The notes under the pieces: model-generated
What the model saw: the letters and a program-made list of their open reading frames with translations, nothing else
Databases searched by the model: none
Told to the model about the DNA's origin: nothing
Part shown: piece by piece, positions 52,204 to 60,721 of the stretch
Layout: each line of letters opens with the position of its first letter
Position numbering within the stretch: position 1 is the stretch's first letter
Program-made: the position numbers and the translations under genes
DNA from: Verrucomicrobiales bacterium
GTDB lineage: Bacteria > Verrucomicrobiota > Verrucomicrobiia > Verrucomicrobiales > DEV007
Reading direction: 5' to 3'
Length of the DNA stretch: 64,000 bases
NCBI GenBank assembly: GCA_016795385.1
Contig: JAEUHI010000049.1
Location: 1 to 64,000 of the forward strand

Positions 52204-53991
52204 ATGAAACGATCTCTCATCCTCCTCACGCTCCTTGCCGGGGCTCTCTCCGCGCAGGCCGATCCCGATTTCTCGCAGCAGGCCTTCTTCAAATCCTCCA
52301 ACAACGATCCGGGCGATCGTTTCGGCGAAGCCGTCGCCATCTCCGGCAACATCGCCGCGGTCGGGGCGCCGGGAGAAGACGGCTCCGCCGCGGGAGTCAA
52401 CGGACCGAAAAACAACGACCCCAGCGGCTCGGGTCGGGGCGCCGTTTACATCTTCACCCGCAATGGATCGAGCTGGACCGAGACCGCCTACCTCAAGGAA
52501 GGCAATCCACCGGCCAATCCCTTGAACAACCACCACTTCGGCGAAGCGCTCGCTCTTTCGGGCAACACCCTCGTCGTCGGAGCCCCGGGGGACGAAAGCA
52601 ACGCCACCGGCGTGAACGGCGATCCCCTCAATCAACTCTCCCTCGCCGGAGCCGCCTACGTCTTCGTCCTCAACAACGGGGTCTGGACCCAGCAGGCCTA
52701 CCTGAAAGCGAGCAACACCGGCTATCTCGACTTCTTTGGCAGCGCCGTCGCGATCGATGGCGACATCATCGTCGTGGGCGCGGAGGGCGAAGACGGCAGT
52801 TCCACCACCATCAACGGCCCCGACAACAACGATGCCCTCGAAGCCGGCGCCGCCTACGTCTACGAGCGCACCGGCACGACCTGGGCGCTCACCGCCACCC
52901 TCAAGGCGCCGAATGCCGAGGAAGGCGATCTTTTCGGTTCTTCCGTCGCCGTTTCCGGGAACACCATCGTCGTCGGCGCACAGAATGAGGACGGTTCCGC
53001 AAGGACCGTCAACGGCGCCTTCGACAACACCGCCGCCCTCGGCGGTGCCGCGTATGTCTTCGAAAAAGTCGGCGGAGTCTGGACCTATCACAGCTACCTC
53101 AAGTCCTTCAACCTCGACGCGGACGACCGTTTCGGCACCTCCGTCGCCATTCAGGGCGATACCCTGATGGTTGGCGCCTTCGCCGAGGACAGCAGCACGC
53201 GGGTCGTCAACGGCCCCGACAACAACGACAGCGGCTTCGACGGAGCCGTTTACGAGTTCACCCGCAGCGGCGGCGTCTGGAGCCAGGGCGACTACATCAA
53301 ACCCGGCAACTACTGGCCCACGATGTCCTTCGGCTGGGCCGTCGCCCTCGATGGCGACCGCATGATCGCCACCGCCAAGAGCGAGATGAGTTTGTCCACC
53401 GGCGTCGATGGCCCCACCGACGATTCCGGCGCCTTCAATTCCGGAGCCGCCTATCTCTTCGAGCGGGTCAACGGCACCTGGACGCAGATCCATTTCCTCA
53501 AGGCCTCGAACACCCGGCTCCAGAACGAATTCGGCCAATCCGCCGCGATCTCCGGACGCACCGCCATCGTCGGCACCGGCCTCGACGACGCCAATTCGCA
53601 GGGCATCAACGCCGACCAGACGCAGGATCCTGACAACAACCTCAATGCCGGCGCCGCCTACGTCTTCCATCGTCCCAGCGAAGCCTCCCTCAGCCTGCAG
53701 CGCGCCAGGAGATTCCCCACCACCGCCGTGGGCCGCACGAGCCGATCGCAGAAGCTCCAACTGACCAACACCGGTGAGGAACCCGTGGCGATCCTCGACG
53801 TCCGCACGAAAGGTGCCGCGGCGCGCGATTTCCGGATCGCCCGGACCAAACAGAAAGGCCTCGCCGGTGGAGCCTCGACCGTCCTCGATGTCCGCTTCAG
53901 CCCGAAAAAACGCGGCACCCGCAAGGCCACCCTGGAGGCCAGCGGATCAGGCGCAGGCGATGCCGTGCCCCTGACGGGAAAGGGGCGGTGA
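52204..53991 (+). CDS. Secreted FG-GAP repeat protein
   Basis: A 595-aa exported protein with signal MKRSLILLTLLAGALSAQA. Seven FG-GAP-like units follow, each with a FG-x-(A/S)VA-x-(S/D)G-(N/D) turn and a VGA-P/E-GED strand (RFGEAVAISGNIAAVGAPGE, FFGSAVAIDGDIIVVGAEGE), forming an integrin-like seven-bladed propeller. The C-terminal ~100 residues (FPTTAVGRTSRSQKLQLTNT to RFSPKKRGTRKATLEAS) match the domain that ends the NHL-repeat protein at 33149, with a basic KGR end. Likely a surface or adhesion protein. Confidence 0.9.
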   Translation: MKRSLILLTLLAGALSAQADPDFSQQAFFKSSNNDPGDRFGEAVAISGNIAAVGAPGEDGSAAGVNGPKNNDPSGSGRGAVYIFTRNGSSWTETAYLKEGNPPANPLNNHHFGEALALSGNTLVVGAPGDESNATGVNGDPLNQLSLAGAAYVFVLNNGVWTQQAYLKASNTGYLDFFGSAVAIDGDIIVVGAEGEDGSSTTINGPDNNDALEAGAAYVYERTGTTWALTATLKAPNAEEGDLFGSSVAVSGNTIVVGAQNEDGSARTVNGAFDNTAALGGAAYVFEKVGGVWTYHSYLKSFNLDADDRFGTSVAIQGDTLMVGAFAEDSSTRVVNGPDNNDSGFDGAVYEFTRSGGVWSQGDYIKPGNYWPTMSFGWAVALDGDRMIATAKSEMSLSTGVDGPTDDSGAFNSGAAYLFERVNGTWTQIHFLKASNTRLQNEFGQSAAISGRTAIVGTGLDDANSQGINADQTQDPDNNLNAGAAYVFHRPSEASLSLQRARRFPTTAVGRTSRSQKLQLTNTGEEPVAILDVRTKGAAARDFRIARTKQKGLAGGASTVLDVRFSPKKRGTRKATLEASGSGAGDAVPLTGKGR

Positions 53992-54113
53992 AGGCCTCGA
54001 AGAGCGAACAGAATGGGAAACAACCCCGGAGGCGACGCGGGATGAGGGAGATTTAACCTTGCAATCGTGGAGTTGCGATCCGCTTTTGCAAGGATGTTTC
54101 CAAAGTAGGCCGC

Positions 54114-57100
54114 TCACTTCAACCGCGCCCGCAACTCCGGCGCGAAGTGTTTCAGACGCAGATCGCGATCCGCTGCCAGCGCACCCGCATGCTGCACCGC
54201 CGGCGGACATAGCCCGCACTCGCAACCCGGGGTGTCGCGCCAGATCGCGTGCGCCTCGGACTCGTAGCGCGAGAGCTTTTCGAGATCCTTCGCCGGGGGA
54301 GCGCCGAACATCCGCGTCAGACGCATCTCGAGGCCCTGGAAATGCACCAAGGCCCGGGTGAAATCATCCACCAGCAGCCATCCGGGCGCGAGGAGACGAT
54401 CGAGCTGACGACGCGCGTCGGTCACCGACTCCTCGTAGCCGCGCGGAGCCGTCGCCAGCAGTCCGCTCACGGTTTCGACGACACGGAGGATCTTCGCGAC
54501 CGATTCGCAAACCACCGGGGCCTGGGCGAAAAGTTCCGCATCGCAACGTACCACCGCGTTTTCCCAATCCTTCGCGGCAAAGGGATCGCCTAACAAATCG
54601 CTCAAAATCCTCCGAAGCAGATCCTCGCGATGCTGGGCCGCTCCCGGCCCCACCTTGGTCAGCACCAAGGCCTCCGCCGGTGTCAGGAATCGCCCTGCCG
54701 CCGGATCCGCCTTCGCGGATGGAGCCGGTCGCACCGTTTCCTTCGGCGCCGGCGTCTTCGAAAGCCCGCCAAACGCCGCCGCCAGCGAATTGAAATCGGC
54801 CTCGCGTTTCGAGACAATCTTTGTCGCGGCCGCGACAGGGATTGTCCCGACTTTCCCGGCAAAAAGCACTCCGAGAAGCCGCTCGACGGGGTCTTTGCGG
54901 ACGAGGCGGTAGAGGCGCGTCAGGCCGAGGCGATGTTGCACGAGAGCGCAGCGCCCGGAGGGCCAGAGACGCATCGCGACTCCGTCTTTGCCCGCGTCCA
55001 GCAATCCGGGAAATCCCGTGGTGTGACGGTCCAGATCGACCTGACGCGGCAGGTCGCCGAAATTCCACGTGGTGATGCCTTGTTTCGCGAAGCGGCCCTT
55101 CGCAACCTGATCGAAGCGATCCCGGACCTTTCCGGCGAGGCTGCGCTGCAACTCCTCGAGGTCGAGCCCGTGACCGACCACCCGCCCCTTGTCATCGACG
55201 ATTTCAAAACGCAGATGAAGATGCGGCGGCATTCGTTCGAGATCGAAGGAGCCGGGAGAAAGATCGAGCCCGTGGGCCTCGTGCAGGTAATCGATGAGTG
55301 CCTCGAGCAATCCACATTGCGGCTCATACCCCTCCCAGGCGTCGAGGAAATCATCGACGACCTCGCGGTTCGCGGGCAGCAGGGTCCGCATCTCCTTGCG
55401 CAGGCAGCGCAGCAGGGCGGTTACCTTTTCGTCGAGCCATCCCGGCACGAGCCATTCCCCGAACCAGGGCGGGAGGTGGGGAAGCTCGACGAGGGGAATG
55501 CGCGCGGTGATGCCATCGGCGGGATCGGACGGATTGTGGAGGTAGGCAAGCGGAAAAGCCGCCGATCCATCCGGCGTGGTGATTTTGTCAGGGTAATCCT
55601 CGGGATGGATCGGCTCGCGCTGCGGCAGGAGGCAATCTTCGAGGGTGAAGTCGAGATAGCCGGGCGCTTGGGCGCCGACCCATTTTTCAAAATCCTTCTG
55701 CGTGTGGATCGAGGCGGGGAGTCGCTCCTCGTAGAAGGCGACGATGCCCGGGGGATGGAGCAGCCCGCCGAGGCGGCGCATCTTGTGCTCGAGCCGCTCC
55801 GCCGCGGCCATCGTTTCGCGATTCCGCGCGAGCGCGGTCAAGGGCGCGCGGGTGTTGCCGTTGACGAGGGCTTCGAGGATGAAAACCTCGCGCGAGAGTT
55901 TCGCGTCGATACGTCCGTAGTGGACACGCCGTTTCTCGACCACGGGAAGGCCGAAGGCAAGGACGCGCTCCTCTCCATAAACGGCACCCTGGTCCGGGCT
56001 CCAGTGCGGATTCGAATAGCGGTAACGGCAGAGGTGCGGCGCGACCTTCTCGAACCAGCCCGGATCGAAGGTGGCCCCGTTGCGGGCGTAAAGCTTCGCC
56101 GTCTCGACGAGTTCGAAGGCCATGACCCACGCGGGCGATCCCCCGAAAATGCCGGACCCGGGGAAGAGCCAGAAGGTCGAGTCGTTCGCCCCCTTGTAGC
56201 CCTGTCCCTTGCCGCGGAACATGCCGATCTGGCTCGGGATCGCCGCGAGGATGGCGCGGTGGAGCGGCTCCGAATAGGTGTCGGCGGGATCGTCGAGCGG
56301 TTTGTTAGGATCGGGCAGCTTCCATTTCATCTCGCGGAGCGTGTCGCGCAGCTCGCGATGGAGGTTCAGCCATTCCTGGGTGCGGCGGTGGTTGAGAAAG
56401 TGCTTCTGGCAGAACTTGCGGAGCTGGTTCCCCGACTTTCCCCGCGCCTCCTGAATCGCATGCCAGAGGCGGAGCCAGCCTGTGAAGTCGGAACGTTTGT
56501 CGCGGAATTTCGCATGGGCCTCGTCGGCGGCCTGCTGCCGGTCGCGGGGTCGTTCGCGAGGATCCTGCACCGCGAGGGCACTGGCGACGATGAGTCCTTC
56601 GGCGAGGCAGCCCTCCGCATCGGCTCCCACGAGAATGCGCCCGACCCGCGGATCGAGCGGCAGCCGCGCGAGGCTGTGACCCAACCCTGTCATGTGCACG
56701 ATCCGACCCTGTTTGGTCAAAGCACCGATTTCCTCGAGGACGCGGTAGGCCTGCGCGACGCGCTTCGGTTGGGGCGGATCGACGAAGGGAAACTCGAGCG
56801 GATCACCGAGCCCGAGGTGTTCCATCTGCAGGACCACGCCCGCGAGGTTGGAACGCAGGATCTCGGGATCGGTGAAGTCGGGACGCTCCTCGAAATCCTC
56901 TTCGGAATAGAGCCTGACACACACCCCTTCGCTGATGCGGCCGCAGCGTCCCCGCCTCTGGCGCGCGCTCGCTTTCGAGACGGGTTCGATGCGGAGCCGC
57001 TGGATGCCCGAGCCCGGATCGTGGCGGCTGAGGCGCGCGATGCCCGAGTCGATCACGAAGCGGATCCCGGGAATCGTCAGCGAGGTCTCGGCCACATTGG

Positions 57101-57938
57101 TCGCGAGGATGACCCGGCGTTTCGAGGCGATGGGACGAAAGACCGCCCCCTGCTCCGCGGCGGCCTGGCGCGCGAAGAGCGGCAGCACGAGGGTGTCGCG
57201 ATACTTCCTTCCTTCGAGCAACTCCGCGGCCTCGCGGATCTCGCGTTCACCGGGGAGGAAAACGAGGGTGTCGCCGAGCCGGTCGATCTCGCCGAGCGAT
57301 TCAAAGGCTCGGCAGACCTGCTCGGCGAGCGATTCGTATTCGTCGAGCGCCGGCTGGTAGAGATCCGTGACCGGAAAGGTGCGGCCTTCCACCTCGATGA
57401 CCGGAGCTCCGCCGAAGAATTCCGAGAACGCTCCCGCATCGAGCGTCGCCGAAGAGATCACCACCTTCAGGTCGCGACGTTTCGCAAGGGTGCGGTGGAG
57501 GTAACCGAGGATGAAGTCGATGTTGAGCGATCGCTCGTGGGCTTCATCGACGATGATGGTGTCGTATTGCCGGAGGTCCGGATCCTTCCGCGTCTCGGCG
57601 AGGAGGACGCCGTCGGTCATGAACTTCACCCGCGTCGCCGTCTTGTCGGTCTTGTCCTCGAAGCGGATCTGGTAGCCGACCTCGCGTCCGAGCGGCACCT
57701 GCAGCTCCTCCGCGACGCGCGCCGCCACCGAGGTCGCGGCGATACGGCGCGGCTGGGTGCAGCCGATACGCCGGCCGTCGGTGCCACGACCGAGCTCGAG
57801 CGCGATCTTGGGAAGCTGGGTTGTTTTCCCGGATCCCGTGTCGCCGCAGACGATCACCACCGCATGCCGCTCCATCGCCGCGCGGATGTCGTCGCGGCGG
57901 CGGGAGACGGGCAGGTCTTCGGGGAAGGAGAGGTTCAC
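54114..57938 (-). CDS. hrpA: ATP-dependent RNA helicase HrpA
   Basis: A DEAH-box helicase of about 1,274 aa (1,302 from the farthest upstream start), like E. coli HrpA. Walker A is GDTGSGKTTQLPK, the DEAH box is IIVDEAHERSLN, motif III is SATLDAG, and motif VI is QRRGRCGR. OB-fold and DUF3418 C-terminal regions follow, ending CGLCPPAVQHAGALAADRDL and RLKHFAPELRARLK. HrpA acts on mRNA or stalled ribosomes. The start is uncertain: the GTG at 57938 (VNLSFPEDLPVSRRRDDIR) is used because the frame beyond it, to a TTG at 58022, reads through short tandem-repeat-like DNA (GTATTGGAGTGATGGAG). Confidence 0.93.
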   Translation of the reverse strand: MNLSFPEDLPVSRRRDDIRAAMERHAVVIVCGDTGSGKTTQLPKIALELGRGTDGRRIGCTQPRRIAATSVAARVAEELQVPLGREVGYQIRFEDKTDKTATRVKFMTDGVLLAETRKDPDLRQYDTIIVDEAHERSLNIDFILGYLHRTLAKRRDLKVVISSATLDAGAFSEFFGGAPVIEVEGRTFPVTDLYQPALDEYESLAEQVCRAFESLGEIDRLGDTLVFLPGEREIREAAELLEGRKYRDTLVLPLFARQAAAEQGAVFRPIASKRRVILATNVAETSLTIPGIRFVIDSGIARLSRHDPGSGIQRLRIEPVSKASARQRRGRCGRISEGVCVRLYSEEDFEERPDFTDPEILRSNLAGVVLQMEHLGLGDPLEFPFVDPPQPKRVAQAYRVLEEIGALTKQGRIVHMTGLGHSLARLPLDPRVGRILVGADAEGCLAEGLIVASALAVQDPRERPRDRQQAADEAHAKFRDKRSDFTGWLRLWHAIQEARGKSGNQLRKFCQKHFLNHRRTQEWLNLHRELRDTLREMKWKLPDPNKPLDDPADTYSEPLHRAILAAIPSQIGMFRGKGQGYKGANDSTFWLFPGSGIFGGSPAWVMAFELVETAKLYARNGATFDPGWFEKVAPHLCRYRYSNPHWSPDQGAVYGEERVLAFGLPVVEKRRVHYGRIDAKLSREVFILEALVNGNTRAPLTALARNRETMAAAERLEHKMRRLGGLLHPPGIVAFYEERLPASIHTQKDFEKWVGAQAPGYLDFTLEDCLLPQREPIHPEDYPDKITTPDGSAAFPLAYLHNPSDPADGITARIPLVELPHLPPWFGEWLVPGWLDEKVTALLRCLRKEMRTLLPANREVVDDFLDAWEGYEPQCGLLEALIDYLHEAHGLDLSPGSFDLERMPPHLHLRFEIVDDKGRVVGHGLDLEELQRSLAGKVRDRFDQVAKGRFAKQGITTWNFGDLPRQVDLDRHTTGFPGLLDAGKDGVAMRLWPSGRCALVQHRLGLTRLYRLVRKDPVERLLGVLFAGKVGTIPVAAATKIVSKREADFNSLAAAFGGLSKTPAPKETVRPAPSAKADPAAGRFLTPAEALVLTKVGPGAAQHREDLLRRILSDLLGDPFAAKDWENAVVRCDAELFAQAPVVCESVAKILRVVETVSGLLATAPRGYEESVTDARRQLDRLLAPGWLLVDDFTRALVHFQGLEMRLTRMFGAPPAKDLEKLSRYESEAHAIWRDTPGCECGLCPPAVQHAGALAADRDLRLKHFAPELRARLK

Positions 57939-58114
57939 GGACGCGGGAAAGGTATGAGGGAGTAGCGGAGTATTGGAGTGATGGAGGGATGGGGCAAGTG
58001 GAGATGCCGTGGACTTCGACAAGGAAGATCTTCTCCCGCGACCGCGGGATGCGGACTCGTTGACAGGCGATGCGCTCCCCTACATCGTGATCCCTGCCGA
58101 AATTTCCCGACGCC

Positions 58115-60721
58115 ATGATTCGACCCGGTTTTTTTCTTCGTCCGCTCTTGCTTCTCACGGGACTTCTGCTTTCTCTTTTCGTTCCCCTTTCCGCCGCACC
58201 TCCGGTCGCCCCCAAGCCGCCCCGTTCCGCGCCTCCCAAGGCGCCGGAGGTGCCGGCGGAAATTCCTCCGCAGATCCAAACGCTGGAGCCGGGCGTGAAG
58301 CTCACCTTGCTGGCGGAACATCCCGACCTCGTCACACCGACGGGCATCGATGTCGATGACGAAGGCCGCATCTACACCATCGCCTGCCATACCCACTTCC
58401 GTCCGGAAGGTTATGTGGGGCCGGAGCACGACGAGGTCCTCGTCTTCGACGCGGATGGCAAGAATCGTCGCGTCTTTTACAATGCCACGACGGCGACGAT
58501 GCAGTTGATCCTCGGTCCCGAAGGATGGGTCTATCTCGCCGAGCGCGGACGCATCCTGCGCGTGAAGGACACCGACGGCGATGGAAAAGGCGACGTGGAG
58601 GAAACGCTGGCGGCCCTCGACACGCTCGCCGACTACCCGCACAACGGACTCAGCGGCATGGCTTGGCATCCCGACGGCGGTTTGGTGTTTTCGTTAGGAG
58701 AGAACTTTGGCAACGACTGGACGCTCACCGCCACCGATGGGTCGGAGGTGAAAGGCCGCGGCGAGGGCGGTGTCTTCCGCTGCACGCCCGACGGGAAGCA
58801 AATGCGCCGCATCGCCCGCGGTTTCTGGAATCCCTTCGGTCTCGCGGTGAATGAATTCGGCGAAATCTTCGCAGCGGAGAACGATCCCGGGAGCCGGCCG
58901 CCCTGCCGCCTTCTGCATGTCGTCGAAGGCGCGGACTATGGATTCCAGTGGGTCTACGGCAGTGCGCCGGTGCATCCCTTCGTCGCGTGGAATGGTGAGC
59001 TGCGAGGCACGCTCGGCATGGTGCATTCCTCGGGCGAGGGTCCCTGTGCGATCGTGCCGCTCGGTGGGGGCATGCTGATCCCTTCCTGGAGCGATCACCG
59101 CATCGAATATTACCCTCTGACCCGCGAGGGCGCCGGCTATCGCTCCGATCGCATCGTCCTCGTCGAGGGCAGCGACTTTTTCCGACCGACCGGCATGGCC
59201 CGGGGCCCGGATGGGGCGTTTTATTTCAACGACTGGGTCTTCAGCTCGTATCCGATCCATGGGAAGGGACGCCTTTGGAAGCTCGAAATCGACGACGCTG
59301 CCGCGAGTTGGATGAAGAAGACTCCCGATCCGCTGACCGACGCGGCACGACTCGCCGAAGATCTGCGCCAAGGCCGGATCGACAAACCGGAGAGCGAGTT
59401 GCTGCGGCTCGCCGAGTCGGACGACCGAACTCTCGCCGACGCGGCGCTCTCCGCCCTGGCGCGAAAGAGCGCCACGTGGACGCCGGAATTCCTCCGCGTG
59501 ATGCAGCCCGGACACCGCGTCCTCGCCCTGGTCGCGCTGAGGCGCGTTGATCTGAACGACGAGAAATGGGTGCGCGCCTTCCTCGAGGACCCGGATCCGG
59601 AGATCCGCTTCGAATGCCTGCGATGGATCGCCGATGCAGTCCTGACAGGGTTTACCCCGGAAGTGGAAAGGGTCTTGTCCGATCCGTCGATCGACTATCG
59701 CCTCTTCGAAGCGGCGCTCGCGGCATGGAACACGCTCCGGGGCGAGCCCGGCGCGGGCGTGACGAATCCCGATGTGCTGACCGGCAAGATCCTCGATCCT
59801 GACACTCCGCCACGATTGAAGGGATATGCGCTGCGTCTCGCCCCCCACGCCCATCCAAAGCTGACAATGGACGTGCTGCGCGAACTGCTTTCCGCGAAAG
59901 ACGCGGTGCTTTCGCTCGAAGTGGTGAGGACCCTCGCGGCGAGAAATTCGGACGATGCTCGCATCCTGCTCGCTGAGATCGCCTCCGACGATGGCCTCGA
60001 TCCCGCCCTCCGCGCCGACGCGGTGACGGGACTCGCGGCCTCGGCTCTGCCGGAGCACCGCGAGATGCTCTTCGTCCTCGCGGGCGACGGCCATGCCTCG
60101 ATCCGTGACGAAGCGTTGCGGGCCTTGCGCGGTGTCGTGCCGGATGGGGAAGGCAAAGCCACCCTCGATCACATCGTGGCGACACATCCCGATGCCGCAG
60201 CCTTGGTGAAGCCCATCCTCGATCCGGCGTCGCTCAATGCCGACCGCCCCGCCTTCGACGACACGAAGGCCTGGCTCGCGCGTCTCGACGCAGTGCCCGG
60301 AAAGGCCGATCCCGAAGCGGGCCGACGCATCTTCTTCCACTCGAAACTGGCCCTCTGCTCGAGCTGCCACCGCCACAGCGGACGCGGCATCGTGCTCGGA
60401 CCGGATCTGAGCCTGGCCGGCCGCCAGGGCACGCGCGAAGCGCTGCTGCGATCCATCCTCGAACCCCAGCGCGAGGTGGCGCCACAGTTCTATCCGAGCC
60501 AGGTGAAGCTGAAAGACGGCACCGAGTTCATCGGCATCCTTCTCCGCTCGTCGAGCAGCGAGGTCTTCCGCGATCTCAGCGGGCAGGAGCGATCCTTCCC
60601 CGAGACCGAAGTCGTTTCGCGCACGGAGATGCGCACTTCGCTGATGCCGCCCGGCCTCGTCTCGATGCTGACCGATCGCGAGCTGCGGGATCTGCTCGCC
60701 TTCCTCACCTCGGGTCGCTGA
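58115..60721 (+). CDS. PVC-type heme-binding protein (propeller, HEAT, cytochrome c)
   Basis: An 868-aa exported protein, signal LLLLTGLLLSLFVPLSAAPP. A TIGR02604-type beta-propeller (FNDWVFSSYPIHGKGRLWKL near its end) spans about residues 50-400. HEAT-like repeats (400-720) follow, and a TIGR02603 PVC heme domain closes the protein, with the heme site LCSSCHRHSGRGIVLGPDLS. The protein binds one c-type heme on the outside of the cytoplasmic membrane and probably takes part in sugar oxidation; the substrate is unknown. Its stop codon directly abuts the stop codon of the convergent AsmA-like gene. Confidence 0.93.
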   Translation: MIRPGFFLRPLLLLTGLLLSLFVPLSAAPPVAPKPPRSAPPKAPEVPAEIPPQIQTLEPGVKLTLLAEHPDLVTPTGIDVDDEGRIYTIACHTHFRPEGYVGPEHDEVLVFDADGKNRRVFYNATTATMQLILGPEGWVYLAERGRILRVKDTDGDGKGDVEETLAALDTLADYPHNGLSGMAWHPDGGLVFSLGENFGNDWTLTATDGSEVKGRGEGGVFRCTPDGKQMRRIARGFWNPFGLAVNEFGEIFAAENDPGSRPPCRLLHVVEGADYGFQWVYGSAPVHPFVAWNGELRGTLGMVHSSGEGPCAIVPLGGGMLIPSWSDHRIEYYPLTREGAGYRSDRIVLVEGSDFFRPTGMARGPDGAFYFNDWVFSSYPIHGKGRLWKLEIDDAAASWMKKTPDPLTDAARLAEDLRQGRIDKPESELLRLAESDDRTLADAALSALARKSATWTPEFLRVMQPGHRVLALVALRRVDLNDEKWVRAFLEDPDPEIRFECLRWIADAVLTGFTPEVERVLSDPSIDYRLFEAALAAWNTLRGEPGAGVTNPDVLTGKILDPDTPPRLKGYALRLAPHAHPKLTMDVLRELLSAKDAVLSLEVVRTLAARNSDDARILLAEIASDDGLDPALRADAVTGLAASALPEHREMLFVLAGDGHASIRDEALRALRGVVPDGEGKATLDHIVATHPDAAALVKPILDPASLNADRPAFDDTKAWLARLDAVPGKADPEAGRRIFFHSKLALCSSCHRHSGRGIVLGPDLSLAGRQGTREALLRSILEPQREVAPQFYPSQVKLKDGTEFIGILLRSSSSEVFRDLSGQERSFPETEVVSRTEMRTSLMPPGLVSMLTDRELRDLLAFLTSGR

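Noticed and set aside
54630..57965. 1,111-codon open frame antisense to hrpA
   Set aside because: No motif or signal; complementary to a clear DEAH helicase, so it is a coding shadow.
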